Positions 1 through 8,947 of a DNA stretch of 64,000 bases are shown here, one piece after another. The DNA is from Vitreoscilla massiliensis (GTDB lineage Bacteria > Pseudomonadota > Gammaproteobacteria > Burkholderiales > Neisseriaceae). A program made the position numbers and the translations under genes. The notes under the pieces were generated by a model, which worked only from the letters and a program-made list of their open reading frames with translations, had not been told where the DNA came from and did no database searches. The DNA lies in contig NZ_LN898218.1 in NCBI RefSeq assembly GCF_001457815.1, positions 154,611 through 218,610 on the forward strand, in the 5' to 3' direction. How positions within the stretch are numbered: position 1 is the stretch's first letter; the number at the start of each line of letters is the position of its first letter.

Positions 1-1094
1 AACAAGCATTAGACCTGCAATACGCGCTCAACGATACTGTCGATGAGCTAGCGCGAGTGTTACAGGCCGAACACATAGATGCCGACTATTGCAAACACGG
101 CTTTTTATCGGTTGCCCGCTCCAGCGCACAATTGCAGCGCGCGCAAGCGGCTGTGGCGGCCAGTACGGCTTTTGGCTTGCCTAAGCAATGGCAGTTTTTA
201 AACGCGCAAGAAACGCAGCAACGCATAGGCATCAGTCGCAGTTTGGGCGGCCTGTACACGCCGCATTGCGCCGTCGTCCATCCGGGAAAATTGGTGCGTG
301 CATTGGCACAGACCGTCGAAAAAATGGGCGCGCAGATTTACGAACAAACCGCCGCCACCGACATTGCGGCTGGGCAAATCCGCACCCACAGCGGCAGCAT
401 CAGCGCCAGCACCATCGTGCGCGCCACCGAAAGCTATACCTGCCAACAAGCGGCGCACCAGCGCCAAGTCATTCCGCTGTACTCTTCAGTGTTGGCGACC
501 GCACCCATCGCGGCCGATGTGCGTGAACGCTTGGGTTTACACCAACGCTTCGCCTTCAACGACATGCGCCATTTGCGGGTGTATGCACAAATGACCGCCG
601 ATGGCCGCATGATTTTTGGCGGACGTGGCGAACCTTACCATTTTGGTTCTAAAATCTCGCCGCAATACGATTTGGCTGATGCCATCCACCTCAAATTGCG
701 CGCCTGCATCAACGATTTCTTTCCCGAATTGAGTGATGTCCCGATTACCCATCGCTGGGGCGGCGCTTTGGGTGTGGCACGTGATTGGTGTCCATCGGTC
801 GGCTTGGATGCCCGCAGCAACATCGCTTGGGCGGGGCAATACGTCGGCGATGGCGTTGCCACCAGCAATTTGGCCGGTCGCATCTTGCGCAATTTGATTT
901 TAAAACTGGATGAACCCATCAACAGCTTGCCCATTGTCAACCACCGCTCACCGCTGTGGGAGCCGGAGCCGCTGCGCTGGTTGGGCGTGAACATGGGTTT
1001 GTCCGCCACCGCTTTGGCCGATAGCGAAGAACGCCTGACCCGGCGCAGCTCCAACATCGCCGCCATTTTAGCCGCCATCACTGGCGCACATTAG
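1..1094 (+). CDS. FAD-dependent oxidoreductase (DAO family), 5' end outside window
   Basis: Partial gene: the frame is open to the left edge (first full codon at base 3), so the start and the N-terminal dinucleotide-binding motif lie upstream. The visible part is the substrate half and C-terminal return of a D-amino-acid-oxidase-fold flavoprotein. Near the end a segment around GQYVGDGVATSNLAGR is typical of the FAD-contacting C-terminal strand in PuuB/glycine-oxidase-like enzymes. These membrane-associated or soluble oxidases turn amines or amino acids into imines or aldehydes. A cupin gene follows after 18 bp, so the two are probably co-transcribed. Family is well supported; substrate unknown. 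Confidence 0.85.
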   Translation, partial: QALDLQYALNDTVDELARVLQAEHIDADYCKHGFLSVARSSAQLQRAQAAVAASTAFGLPKQWQFLNAQETQQRIGISRSLGGLYTPHCAVVHPGKLVRALAQTVEKMGAQIYEQTAATDIAAGQIRTHSGSISASTIVRATESYTCQQAAHQRQVIPLYSSVLATAPIAADVRERLGLHQRFAFNDMRHLRVYAQMTADGRMIFGGRGEPYHFGSKISPQYDLADAIHLKLRACINDFFPELSDVPITHRWGGALGVARDWCPSVGLDARSNIAWAGQYVGDGVATSNLAGRILRNLILKLDEPINSLPIVNHRSPLWEPEPLRWLGVNMGLSATALADSEERLTRRSSNIAAILAAITGAH

Positions 1095-1112
1095 TCTTAC
1101 AAGGAGAGCTTT

Positions 1113-1463
1113 ATGAGTAAAATGACCATTGTTAACAACGCTCACATCACCCAAACCGTTTTGGCGGCCGCCGGTCAACGCGCTGGCGCCGATAGCGGCG
1201 ACCCACAATTGGGCATCCAAGAATTGGCGCCCGAAGCCAATGGCAGCTTGGGCATTTGGGAATGCCAACCCGGTGGCTGGCCCGTGATTAACCGCCAAGA
1301 CACCGAATTCACCTACATCATCGCCGGTAAAGCCATCTTAACCGACGACAGCACCGGCGAAAAAACCACCGTCGGCGCCGGCGATTTGATTATTTTGCCA
1401 GTGGGTTGGACGGGGCGTTGGGACGTGTTGGAAACGGTCAGAAAAGTATATGCGATATTTTAA
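1113..1463 (+). CDS. Small cupin-domain protein (DUF861/Cupin_3 type)
   Basis: A single cupin barrel of 116 residues. The middle has TEFTYIIAGKAILTDD and the second half GAGDLIILPVGWTGRWDV, the two cupin motifs as seen in the DUF861 (EutQ/ureidoglycine-aminohydrolase-like) group. The usual metal-binding histidines are mostly absent, which is common in this group. AAGGAGAG precedes the ATG. It is a paralogue of the cupin at 6520-6870. Both sit beside FAD oxidoreductases or their transporter, so a role in binding or sensing a pathway metabolite is likely, but no reaction can be assigned. Confidence 0.85.
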   Translation: MSKMTIVNNAHITQTVLAAAGQRAGADSGDPQLGIQELAPEANGSLGIWECQPGGWPVINRQDTEFTYIIAGKAILTDDSTGEKTTVGAGDLIILPVGWTGRWDVLETVRKVYAIF

Positions 1464-1471
1464 ACAGTATT

Positions 1472-1483
1472 TACAGGCCGCTT
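1472..1483 (-). repeat. DUS-like 12-mer, single copy
   Basis: Exact reverse-strand copy of AAGCGGCCTGTA just after the cupin stop codon. No partner copy is close enough to form a hairpin. Confidence 0.7.
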
Positions 1484-1586
1484 AAACCATCCCATAGACA
1501 TGGCTGCCATACCGTGTTTGCTGCATTGATGCCCACTAATGGGCATGACGCAACGCCAGCACAGCACAAACCGTTTCTCAATCCAC

Positions 1587-1628
1587 AAAAAAAGGCCGAT
1601 ATCCCACTGGCAGTCATGGGCTATCGGC
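1587..1628 (-). terminator. Rho-independent terminator of the 1726-3138 gene
   Basis: Arms 1595-1606 (GCCGATATCCCA) and 1617-1628 pair with one mismatch around a 10-base loop. Read on the minus strand, the stem is followed by seven T (A-run 1587-1593). It lies about 100 bp beyond the stop of the minus-strand oxidoreductase. The plus-strand cupin ends at 1463 on the other side. Confidence 0.8.
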
Positions 1629-1725
1629 TTACAAAGGAGAGGATAGAAACTTAAAAAATCAGCAAATACATGGCAAAACAAACAATATCTTAGTCATGTC
1701 TGGGTTTGATTTAAGCATGGTCAGC

Positions 1726-3138
1726 TTAAGCCTTGTCTTCCAAACCCGATGGCGCAAAACCTGCCAACCACAACGCCAATCGAGGCGCCGTTGCCCCTTG
1801 CATTTCGGCTTGTTCTTTTTTCATCACGGCCAACCTCACCGCTTTACCACCCCAATAGCGCAGCGGCTCAGGCGGGAATTTTTGATAATGGCGGTTAACC
1901 AAGGCACAGGTGCTCCACTGGTCTTGTTTGCCCAAGGCCAAACTGGCCAAGATGCGTCCACCGATGCGGCTGGGCCCGACACCATTGCCACTCCAGCCTA
2001 TGCCGTAATGAATATTGCTGTGTCCTGCCAATTGGCCAAAAATCGGCAAGCTGTCATAAGTGCGGTCTATCGGGCCTGACCATGCTTGCACCGTACGGAT
2101 GTGGCTTAATTGCGGGTAAGTCATGCGAAAATGCTGCTCGGTCAAATCGATACAGGCCGCATCCTCACTGAACAATGGGCCAATCGTCGAACCATATGTT
2201 ATCGCCCCCGTGCCCTTACCAAAAGCAATGCGCCCGTCTTTGGTGGTGCGGTAATAATTCACCATCAATTGCGAATCGGTCAGCGCTTCTTCGCCATCCC
2301 AACCGATGTCAGCCAAGGTTTCGGGCATGGCCTCGGTCAAGACGATGGAGCTGTTCACCGGCACCATTGCCTGCTGCAAACTGGGCACACAGGCGGCCCA
2401 AGCATTGCTGGCCAACACCACTTGTTTGGCCAACACCTTGCCCTGCGCCGTCAGCAAAGTGGCCGTTGAGCCCGCCTGTATCTCGCTCACGCCGCTTTGC
2501 TCGTATACCAATACCCCTTGTTCCAAAGCGACGCGACGCATGCCGCGCACCAACAAGCCCGGCTGTACCGTGGCATTGCTTTGTTCAAAAATACCGGCCA
2601 AATGTTTGTTGGAACCCGTGCGCTTGGCCACATCGGCTGCGTCCAATACCTCAAACGGCTGTGCACCCAATTGCTCACATGCGGCCATCGTGTCTTGCCA
2701 TGTGTCTATGTGCGCCGCGGTGGTGGCGGTCCAAATCCAGCCTTTTTGGGTAAAATGGGCATCTATGCCATGTTGTTGGCAAAACTGCCCTAACTCGCTG
2801 ATGGCGTTTTCTGAACTTTGCGCCAAAAACAAGGCTTGCTCGGCGCTACAAAACTTGCGCAACGAGGCGATTTTTGGCCACCACGACATCACAAAGCCGC
2901 CATTGCGTCCCGAGGCACCGCCGCCGCACACGTCTTGTTCCAAAATCACCACCTTACAATCGGGCGCTTGCTCTTTGATGCTCAACGCCGTCCACAAACC
3001 GACAAAACCGCCGCCGATGATGGCCACATCGGCTTCTTCGGTGTGTTGTAAACAGGTCATGGCATCGTTGGCAAATGAGGTTTCTTGCAACCAATGGCTG
3101 CGCTTTAACGGTGGGGTCAGGTTTAATTTCATGCTCAT
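1726..3138 (-). CDS. FAD-dependent oxidoreductase, PuuB-like (DAO family)
   Basis: A 470-residue flavoprotein. The N-terminal Rossmann motif is VAIIGGGFVGLWTA, followed by the DAO-family GGGASGRNGGF loop that sits over the FAD. Near the C-terminus is GIGWSGNGVGPSRIGGR, the second FAD-contact segment. This layout matches gamma-glutamylputrescine oxidase and related amine oxidases. Of two ATGs (3138 and 3132) the first has GGAAAG upstream; a TTG at 3147 is less likely. It is transcribed alone between two terminators. It is a paralogue of the genes at 1-1094 and 3302-4621. Substrate is inferred to be an amine or amino acid. Confidence 0.88.
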   Translation of the reverse strand: MSMKLNLTPPLKRSHWLQETSFANDAMTCLQHTEEADVAIIGGGFVGLWTALSIKEQAPDCKVVILEQDVCGGGASGRNGGFVMSWWPKIASLRKFCSAEQALFLAQSSENAISELGQFCQQHGIDAHFTQKGWIWTATTAAHIDTWQDTMAACEQLGAQPFEVLDAADVAKRTGSNKHLAGIFEQSNATVQPGLLVRGMRRVALEQGVLVYEQSGVSEIQAGSTATLLTAQGKVLAKQVVLASNAWAACVPSLQQAMVPVNSSIVLTEAMPETLADIGWDGEEALTDSQLMVNYYRTTKDGRIAFGKGTGAITYGSTIGPLFSEDAACIDLTEQHFRMTYPQLSHIRTVQAWSGPIDRTYDSLPIFGQLAGHSNIHYGIGWSGNGVGPSRIGGRILASLALGKQDQWSTCALVNRHYQKFPPEPLRYWGGKAVRLAVMKKEQAEMQGATAPRLALWLAGFAPSGLEDKA

Positions 3139-3178
3139 GCTTTCCAATCAATGGTTACTCCATAACACCTGCTGATAG

Positions 3179-3217
3179 AAGCGGCCTGTAAGCCTTATGT
3201 GGGTTTACAGGCCGCTT
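3179..3217. terminator. DUS-pair stem-loop terminator
   Basis: Two exact 12-mers in opposite orientation (3179-3190 and 3206-3217) make a perfect 13-bp stem with a 13-base loop. It lies just past the stop of the 3302-4621 gene and ahead of the next minus-strand gene. Confidence 0.85.
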
Positions 3218-3301
3218 ATGTGCTTATCTTGGCGATACACCCAGTGACAGTGAGATGCTCGCTTGGTTTAGCTTGTTATCGAGATTGATATCACTCAGGC
3301 T

Positions 3302-4621
3302 TTAGGCTTCCAAACCGGCTTTGCGTTGCCCCAACATCAAATTGGCGTTCACACCGGTAGACAACAAAGGCTCGGGTGGATTGGCGCATGGTTTTTCGGC
3401 ATTGAGCAGGTAATCGATAGACTCATTGCGATCGCCAGCCAACCAATCCGCCAACAAATGTCCGCCTATGGTGCCACGGGTAATACCCAAGCCATTGCAG
3501 CACAAAGAGCCATACACATTCGGCGCCAACTCACCAAAGAAAGTCATGTGGTTGCGCGACAAACACATCGCCCCACCCCATGTGTATTCAAATTCCACAT
3601 TCGGCAACATCGGGAAACGGTTTTGGTACGATTGCACATGGCGCTGATAGGCGGTTTTCAAATGCGCATCGGTGCATTTGCCATTGGGATTGAAAGTCAT
3701 GGAATTGCGCACCAATAAACGGTTGTCAGGCGTGCGGCGCAACGTGGTGCCAAATGGGTGGGCGGGAATGATGCCCCAAGTCGATTTGCCACCCAAAGCC
3801 GCTTGCTCTTCTTCATTCAGCGGGCGGGTCATGCTGGCATAGGTGAAAATGGGCAATAAGCGATTTTTTAAGAAGCCGAAGCTGGAGGCAAACGCATTGT
3901 TGGTCAACACCAATTTATCGGCCTGTATCGTGCCATGGGCATGACCTAAGGTCACTTTGGCACCGTAATCCACCGAGGTAATGGCGGTGTTCTCATAAAG
4001 GGTCACATTGGCGGGTAAGCTGTCGGCCGCGCCTTTCACATAGGCCGAGGGCTGTATCAAAATGGTTCCAGGAGTGAATAAGGCGCGTTTGTAAAACGAG
4101 GTGCCCAAATGCTGTGGCAATTCGTCTTGCTCAATAATGGTATAAGACTCACCCAAACGCTCTAAGCCACTTTTGTAAGACTCCAATACCGCCAAACCTT
4201 CTGGCTCTATCGCCGCTTGGTATTTGCCAGCGTGTTCCAAACCGCAATCAATATTGTGTTCGGCCACCACAGATTTGATGATTTCTTGCGCTTGCTTTTG
4301 CAATCTTAATTGGTGTCTGGCGCTGTTGATTTCACCAATGTAATCGTCCGAACCCACATCATGGGGCAAGTCGATGGCAAAGCCAGAATTACGACCCGAA
4401 GTACCAAAACCCACTTCTTGCGCTTCAACCAACACGATTTCATCATTGGGAAAACGCAAACCCAATTGGCGGGCGGCGGCCAAGCCAGTTAAACCCGCCC
4501 CTACCACCACAAAACGCGCCGCGATATTGCCGGTCAATGCAGGTTTTGGGGTGCGTTTGGCACTGGTGTGGTACCAACCGCAAGCTAAGTTGTCTTTAGG
4601 CAAATGCTTAATGGTGCTCAT
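3302..4621 (-). CDS. FAD-dependent oxidoreductase (DAO family)
   Basis: A 439-residue flavoprotein with Rossmann motif FVVVGAGLTGLAAARQLG at about residue 36. It has the DAO loop FGTSGRNSGFAID and a C-terminal CCNGLGITRGTIGGHLLAD segment. The ATG has GGAGAAACAG upstream. It belongs to the same family as its two left-hand neighbours but is only distantly similar to them, so this is a set of related enzymes rather than a recent duplication. It is divergent from the MFS transporter at 5113, which suggests linked import and oxidation of one compound class. Specific substrate not recognised. Confidence 0.88.
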   Translation of the reverse strand: MSTIKHLPKDNLACGWYHTSAKRTPKPALTGNIAARFVVVGAGLTGLAAARQLGLRFPNDEIVLVEAQEVGFGTSGRNSGFAIDLPHDVGSDDYIGEINSARHQLRLQKQAQEIIKSVVAEHNIDCGLEHAGKYQAAIEPEGLAVLESYKSGLERLGESYTIIEQDELPQHLGTSFYKRALFTPGTILIQPSAYVKGAADSLPANVTLYENTAITSVDYGAKVTLGHAHGTIQADKLVLTNNAFASSFGFLKNRLLPIFTYASMTRPLNEEEQAALGGKSTWGIIPAHPFGTTLRRTPDNRLLVRNSMTFNPNGKCTDAHLKTAYQRHVQSYQNRFPMLPNVEFEYTWGGAMCLSRNHMTFFGELAPNVYGSLCCNGLGITRGTIGGHLLADWLAGDRNESIDYLLNAEKPCANPPEPLLSTGVNANLMLGQRKAGLEA

Positions 4622-5112
4622 GTCTGTTTCTCCGGTGATTGTTTTTATGTGCCTTCATTATTGAACGCAATCTGACAGAGAAATAGGATATATCGCACAA
4701 GATATGGTATGAACATGACATGGTGCTGCTTAAAACCAATCAACCTCAACTTTGCTACCCATTTGGTGCACAACACACACGCTAAAACTGTTAATTTGCC
4801 AGTGAGTTCTGCACCTTATTGGCAGAAAATACCGCAGTATTGGCACAAACCCAGTTGGCTACACTTTTATTTCCTGTACAAGCCACATAAACGCTATTTT
4901 CGTCTGATACCAGCTGAAAATCACATTGTCCCGTTTGTACTAGATTCTGCCTCGCTCTTTATATGTCCATACCCACAAACCTGACAATAATAAAAATGTG
5001 TTCAGCCCACGAGTCTTACTGTGAACATGTGCCATTGCCAAACAAAGCGCAATGCATAACAACAATAGCAAGGCCACAACCTTAGCGATACAAAAGAGAA
5101 AAGGAAATCAGC
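4622..5112. other. Gene-free divergent intergenic region
   Basis: About 490 bp between divergently read oxidoreductase and MFS genes. It must hold both promoters, but I see no convincing -35/-10 pair, no strong palindrome and no DUS copy. Only the AAAGGAAATC ribosome site just before 5113 stands out. Confidence 0.5.
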
Positions 5113-6456
5113 ATGAGAAACAAAATACCCTTAGAAGACATTCCATTAAATGCATTTCACAAAAAATTGACTTTTTATTCAGCCGGTGGCCCATTCTTAG
5201 ATGGTTATGTGTTGAGCATCTTGGGCGTGGTGATGTTGCAAATCTCCACTGATTTGCAATTGTCGACCGCTTGGCAAGGGCTGATTGCCGCCTCAGCCTT
5301 AATCGGTGTGTTCATCGGTGGCTTTTTGGGCGGTTGGTTTACCGACAAATACGGCCGCAAAGTATTGTATTTATTAGACTTGGTGGCGATAGTTGGCTTT
5401 TCGGTTGCCCAATTCTGGGTGGAATCGGCATGGATGCTGTTTGTTTGGCGCTTGCTCATCGGCATCGCTGTCGGCGCCGATTACCCCATCGCCACCTCTT
5501 TTCTGGCCGAGTTTCTCCCACGCAAAAGCCGTGGACCGCGTTTGGCAGCCATGGTATCGGTGTGGTTCTTAGGCGCGGCGGTGGCCTACATTGTCGGTGA
5601 ATTGATCATGCGTTCTGGCATTACCGATGCTTGGCGTTATGTACTGGCCAGCTCCATCATCCCTGGTGCCATCTTCTTGATTGCCCGTGCGGGCACGCCT
5701 GAATCACCGCGTTGGTTGCTCAATAAAGGCCGTATTGAAGAAGCCGACCACGTCATCAAAAAGATATATGGGCAAGAATACTCAATTATCGACTTGTCTG
5801 AGCAGCATGTGGACGAAGACAGCAAGGTTACGGTATCTGAATTGTTCCACTCTGGCTATGGCAAACGCATGTTATTCGTCAATATTTTCTGGACTTGCGC
5901 CATCTTACCTTTATTCGCCATCTATGCTTTTGCGCCACAAGTGTTGCAAGCCTTGCATTTGACCGGCGACATGGCCGCTTGGGGCTCAGTGGCCATCACC
6001 ATCTTATTCTTGATAGGCTGTATTGCGGCTACTTTGTTGATTGAAGTCATGGGACGCAAACGCATGTTGTTCCACAGTTTTTTATGGTCTGGGGTGATGC
6101 TGTTCTTGCTCGGCCTGTATCCAGATGCGTCGCCGCTCATCGTCTTGGTGTTGTTTGGTGGCTATGCGGTATTTATTGGCGGTGCACAAGTGATGGAATA
6201 CGTGTATCCAAATGAATTGTTTCCAACCGAAGTGCGTGCATCGGCAGTGGGTTTGGGTACCTCCATTACTCGCATCGGTGCGGCCATAGGTACGTATTTA
6301 TTGCCTTTCGCCTTGGTCAATTGGGGCATAGGTGCCACCATGATCGTCGCCGCTGTCATTTGTTTCATTGGTGCATGGTCGGCTTGGGCTTTGGCACCCG
6401 ATGTGGATGCCATGGATTTGGATGCAGCCTCACGCATCAACAAGGCCAACGCTTAA
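5113..6456 (+). CDS. MFS transporter, sugar/acid porter type
   Basis: A 447-residue, twelve-helix inner-membrane carrier. Loop 2-3 carries the MFS signature GGWFTDKYGRK, the repeat half has a matching EVMGRKR, and PESPRWLLNKGR marks the central loop of the sugar-porter/metabolite:H+ symporter group. The ATG follows AAAGGAAATCAGC. It probably imports the substrate of the surrounding FAD oxidases. A cupin and a RidA-type gene follow on the same strand after a DUS-type terminator, so they may be a separate unit. Substrate unknown. Confidence 0.88.
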   Translation: MRNKIPLEDIPLNAFHKKLTFYSAGGPFLDGYVLSILGVVMLQISTDLQLSTAWQGLIAASALIGVFIGGFLGGWFTDKYGRKVLYLLDLVAIVGFSVAQFWVESAWMLFVWRLLIGIAVGADYPIATSFLAEFLPRKSRGPRLAAMVSVWFLGAAVAYIVGELIMRSGITDAWRYVLASSIIPGAIFLIARAGTPESPRWLLNKGRIEEADHVIKKIYGQEYSIIDLSEQHVDEDSKVTVSELFHSGYGKRMLFVNIFWTCAILPLFAIYAFAPQVLQALHLTGDMAAWGSVAITILFLIGCIAATLLIEVMGRKRMLFHSFLWSGVMLFLLGLYPDASPLIVLVLFGGYAVFIGGAQVMEYVYPNELFPTEVRASAVGLGTSITRIGAAIGTYLLPFALVNWGIGATMIVAAVICFIGAWSAWALAPDVDAMDLDAASRINKANA

Positions 6457-6463
6457 TCTCCAT

Positions 6464-6491
6464 GCGGCCTGTAATACACCTTATAGGCCGC
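6464..6491. terminator. DUS-derived stem-loop terminator
   Basis: GCGGCCTGTAA (6464-6474) pairs with TTATAGGCCGC (6481-6491) over a six-base loop with one G-T wobble. The right arm is a DUS that has lost one base, so the stem outlived the repeat. It ends the MFS transcript. Confidence 0.75.
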
Positions 6492-6519
6492 TTAGCACTC
6501 TTTTAGCAGAAAGCAGCCG

Positions 6520-6870
6520 ATGAATCAGAATATTTTGGTATTGCAACAAACCGAGATGGCAGAGTTGGGCACAGCCCAAGCCGCCTTGTTGCCACTGGGC
6601 ACACCCATCGCCCACTTCCGCACCGCCCAAGACCAAACCGCCACCGACAGTGGCACCAAAATTGGCATTTGGGAAAGCTCACCGGGGCAATTTCGCCGTG
6701 CGGTAGCAGAGCGCGAATTCAGCCACATCTTACAAGGTTGGTGTGTGTTCACGCCTGATGAAGGAGCAGCCATCACCTTACACGCCGGCGATGCGGTGTT
6801 TTTTCCAGCCCATACCCAAGGCGTGTGGGACATCAAAGCCGACTTTCGCAAAACCTATTGCATTTTTTAA
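6520..6870 (+). CDS. Small cupin-domain protein (DUF861/Cupin_3 type)
   Basis: A 116-residue single-domain cupin, the same length as the one at 1113-1463 and clearly related: both carry GIWE near residue 50, an EFxxI stretch, a GDxxxxPxxxxGxWD stretch and end in a short Y-x-IF tail. Most cupin metal ligands are missing. A RidA-family gene begins 11 bp after the stop, so the pair are almost certainly co-translated. The metabolite bound is unknown. Confidence 0.85.
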   Translation: MNQNILVLQQTEMAELGTAQAALLPLGTPIAHFRTAQDQTATDSGTKIGIWESSPGQFRRAVAEREFSHILQGWCVFTPDEGAAITLHAGDAVFFPAHTQGVWDIKADFRKTYCIF

Positions 6871-6881
6871 AAGGCCAGCCC

Positions 6882-7238
6882 ATGAGCGCGATTACCCGCT
6901 ACCACAGCAACGACAGAATCAGCCAAATCATCATCAGTGACAAACGCATCGAAACCGCCGGCTTGGTGGCACAAGACGGCCATCACGACATCGGTGCACA
7001 AGCCCGCTGCGTGTTAAAGCAATTGGAAACCCTATTGCACACCGTCGGTGCCGATAAAAACCAACTCACGCGCATCCAAATTTGGCTGGCCGACATGGCC
7101 GATTTTGAGGCCATGAACCAAGTTTACGATGCCTGGCTCAGCGACAGCGCCAAACCCACCCGCGCCTGTGTCGGTGCACAATTGGCCAGCCCAGACTATT
7201 TGATTGAAATACAGGCCACGGCGTATTTGCCTGATTAA
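6882..7238 (+). CDS. RidA/YjgF family protein (enamine/imine deaminase)
   Basis: 118 residues, the usual RidA length. RidA proteins are cytosolic trimers that hydrolyse reactive enamine and imine intermediates; the conserved arginine is in PTRACVGAQL and the helix contains TVGADKNQLTRIQIWL. The ATG at 6882 is chosen because it opens the normal RidA N-terminus; upstream in-frame codons overlap the cupin. Its place beside several amine/amino-acid flavo-oxidases, whose products are imines, fits the deaminase role well. Members of this family vary in substrate, so the symbol is left blank. Confidence 0.88.
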   Translation: MSAITRYHSNDRISQIIISDKRIETAGLVAQDGHHDIGAQARCVLKQLETLLHTVGADKNQLTRIQIWLADMADFEAMNQVYDAWLSDSAKPTRACVGAQLASPDYLIEIQATAYLPD

Positions 7239-7250
7239 GGCTGAGAACTG

Positions 7251-7291
7251 GGTTTACAGGCCGCTTGCTGTGTTCATGCGGCCTGTAAACC
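7251..7291. terminator. DUS-pair stem-loop terminator
   Basis: GGTTTACAGGCCGC (7251-7264) and GCGGCCTGTAAACC (7278-7291) form a perfect 14-bp stem with a 13-base loop, ending the cupin-RidA unit. Confidence 0.85.
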
Positions 7292-7383
7292 GCCACCGAT
7301 AACTTGCACACTGAGGACAGATTTGCAGTCCTCTGCCTCATCATCACAAGACCCTATCACTGCCCTTGTTGGAGAAGACACCC

Positions 7384-8874
7384 ATGCCTCATTTGGACTT
7401 ACACACACTGCACCAAAGCCAATTTGATGTGGTCATCATCGGCGCGGGCGCCGTCGGCTGCGCTGCTGCGCGCGAGATGGCTGGTCGGGGCTACAAAACG
7501 CTGTTGCTCGACCGCGCCGACATCGCCTCAGGCACCTCATCCCGTTCCAGCCGCATGCTGTATTCGGGTTTGGGCTATTTGGCGGTGCGTTATCCTTTAT
7601 GGCAAATGCTGTTTCGCCCTTTGGATGTGTTGCAACGCCTGCGCTATACCGCCGCCATCATGCATTGCCGCGCCGAATTGGCCATAGACATGCCCAGTCA
7701 TTTGACCAAACACCGCTTCCATTACCCGTTTCGCAGCCATGACCGTTACCCACCGTGGTTGGTAGACATGGGCTTTCGCGTGGTCGAAGCCTTGGGCAAA
7801 TGGAAAATTCCTTTAAGCTATCGGCGTTTGTCAAAAGCACAGGCCGCCCACGAAAGCGCCTTGGTCAGCGGCCTGAATGCCGAAGTGAACAGCATCGGTG
7901 TGTTTGATGAGTATATGTATGCTTGGCCGGAGCGCATTTGCGTTGACACGGCCTTGGATGCGCAGCAACGCGGTGCCGTGATTCGCACCTATACTGAAGT
8001 CACCGGCATAGAGCGCTGCGGCCAACAATGGCAAGTGAGCGTGCAAGACAACACGCCCGAACACAGCGGCCAAGCCGTGATACAGGCCGCTTTGGTCATC
8101 AATGCCGCCGGGCCTTGGGTAGACCGAGTGGCCGGCGGTGGTGGCAGCGAGCAACGGGTCTTGGGAGTCAAAGGGGTGAACGTGATGATACGACTGCCCG
8201 ATGCCTATAAAGGACACGGCTTGGAAGCGTTTTCCAGCAAGGGCGAGCCGTTTTACGTGTTCCCGTGGCGCGATTACCATTTCATCGGCCCAACCGAAAC
8301 CGTGTTCAAAGACCATCCCGACACCGTACAAGTACAAGAACATGAGGTCGACTACATCTTGCAGGAAATGAATCTGCTGTTTCCCGATTTAAACCTCAGC
8401 CGCCAAGATGTGCATCACAGCTGGTGCGGCGTGCGCCCCACCTCGACCTTGGATGGGCAAACCACCCATTTGCCGGTGCGCGTCAGTGAGCAGGCGCACC
8501 GCCCCAATATTTTGACTTTAACTGGCTCGACCATCATGTTGCACCGCCACGCTGGACGCCTGTTGGCCAAAGCGGTGGAAGCACGCTTGGGTAAGCGCAA
8601 ACCAGCGCCCAAAGGCTTGCTCAAGGGCACACAAATTCACTTGGATGACATCGAGCACATCATCGCCACCGAGCATGTGGTGCGTTTGGTGGATTTGATT
8701 CGCCGCCGTTTGCCCGATGGCCTCAATCCAGATTTGGGCAGAGACCGCGCCGAAGCCTTGTCGCACCAAGCCGCTAAGATATTGGCTTGGTCGGAACAGC
8801 GTCGTTTGAATGAATTAGCCTATTTTGAAGCCAATACCCAAAGCGTGTACCGCCAAACACCACCGGCGGCTTAA
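7384..8874 (+). CDS. GlpD-like FAD-dependent dehydrogenase/oxidase
   Basis: 496 residues resembling aerobic glycerol-3-phosphate dehydrogenase. FAD motif VVIIGAGAVGCAAAREMAGR is near residue 17, followed by the GlpD signature SGTSSRSSRMLYSGLGYL. The middle has NAAGPWVDRVAG and the C-terminal half a GlpD-type SWCGVRPT. GGAGAAG sits before the ATG at 7384. GlpD enzymes pass electrons to the quinone pool at the inner membrane. No glp genes are nearby and the neighbours are amine-type oxidases, so it may act on another hydroxy or amino compound. Family sure, substrate open. Confidence 0.85.
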   Translation: MPHLDLHTLHQSQFDVVIIGAGAVGCAAAREMAGRGYKTLLLDRADIASGTSSRSSRMLYSGLGYLAVRYPLWQMLFRPLDVLQRLRYTAAIMHCRAELAIDMPSHLTKHRFHYPFRSHDRYPPWLVDMGFRVVEALGKWKIPLSYRRLSKAQAAHESALVSGLNAEVNSIGVFDEYMYAWPERICVDTALDAQQRGAVIRTYTEVTGIERCGQQWQVSVQDNTPEHSGQAVIQAALVINAAGPWVDRVAGGGGSEQRVLGVKGVNVMIRLPDAYKGHGLEAFSSKGEPFYVFPWRDYHFIGPTETVFKDHPDTVQVQEHEVDYILQEMNLLFPDLNLSRQDVHHSWCGVRPTSTLDGQTTHLPVRVSEQAHRPNILTLTGSTIMLHRHAGRLLAKAVEARLGKRKPAPKGLLKGTQIHLDDIEHIIATEHVVRLVDLIRRRLPDGLNPDLGRDRAEALSHQAAKILAWSEQRRLNELAYFEANTQSVYRQTPPAA

Positions 8875-8894
8875 AGCCTTGTTAAGCCATACAA

Positions 8895-8935
8895 AAGCAG
8901 CCTGTAAACCATCGCATCGGGTTTACAGGCCGCTT
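8895..8935. terminator. DUS-pair terminator between convergent genes
   Basis: Arms 8895-8910 and 8920-8935 pair over 16 bp with one mismatch. The mismatch is where the left copy reads AAGCAGCCTGTA, one base from the Kingella-type DUS. It serves both the GlpD-like gene and the minus-strand regulator. Confidence 0.85.
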
Positions 8936-8947
8936 ATGAATCAATAA

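Noticed and set aside
2306..3175. Plus-strand open frame of 289 codons opposite an oxidoreductase
   Set aside because: No ribosome site or domain, and the opposite strand encodes a complete flavoprotein.
7384..8874. Housekeeping glycerol-3-phosphate dehydrogenase glpD
   Set aside because: The fold matches but no glpF, glpK or glpR is near and the neighbours are amine-type oxidases, so I give only GlpD-like.
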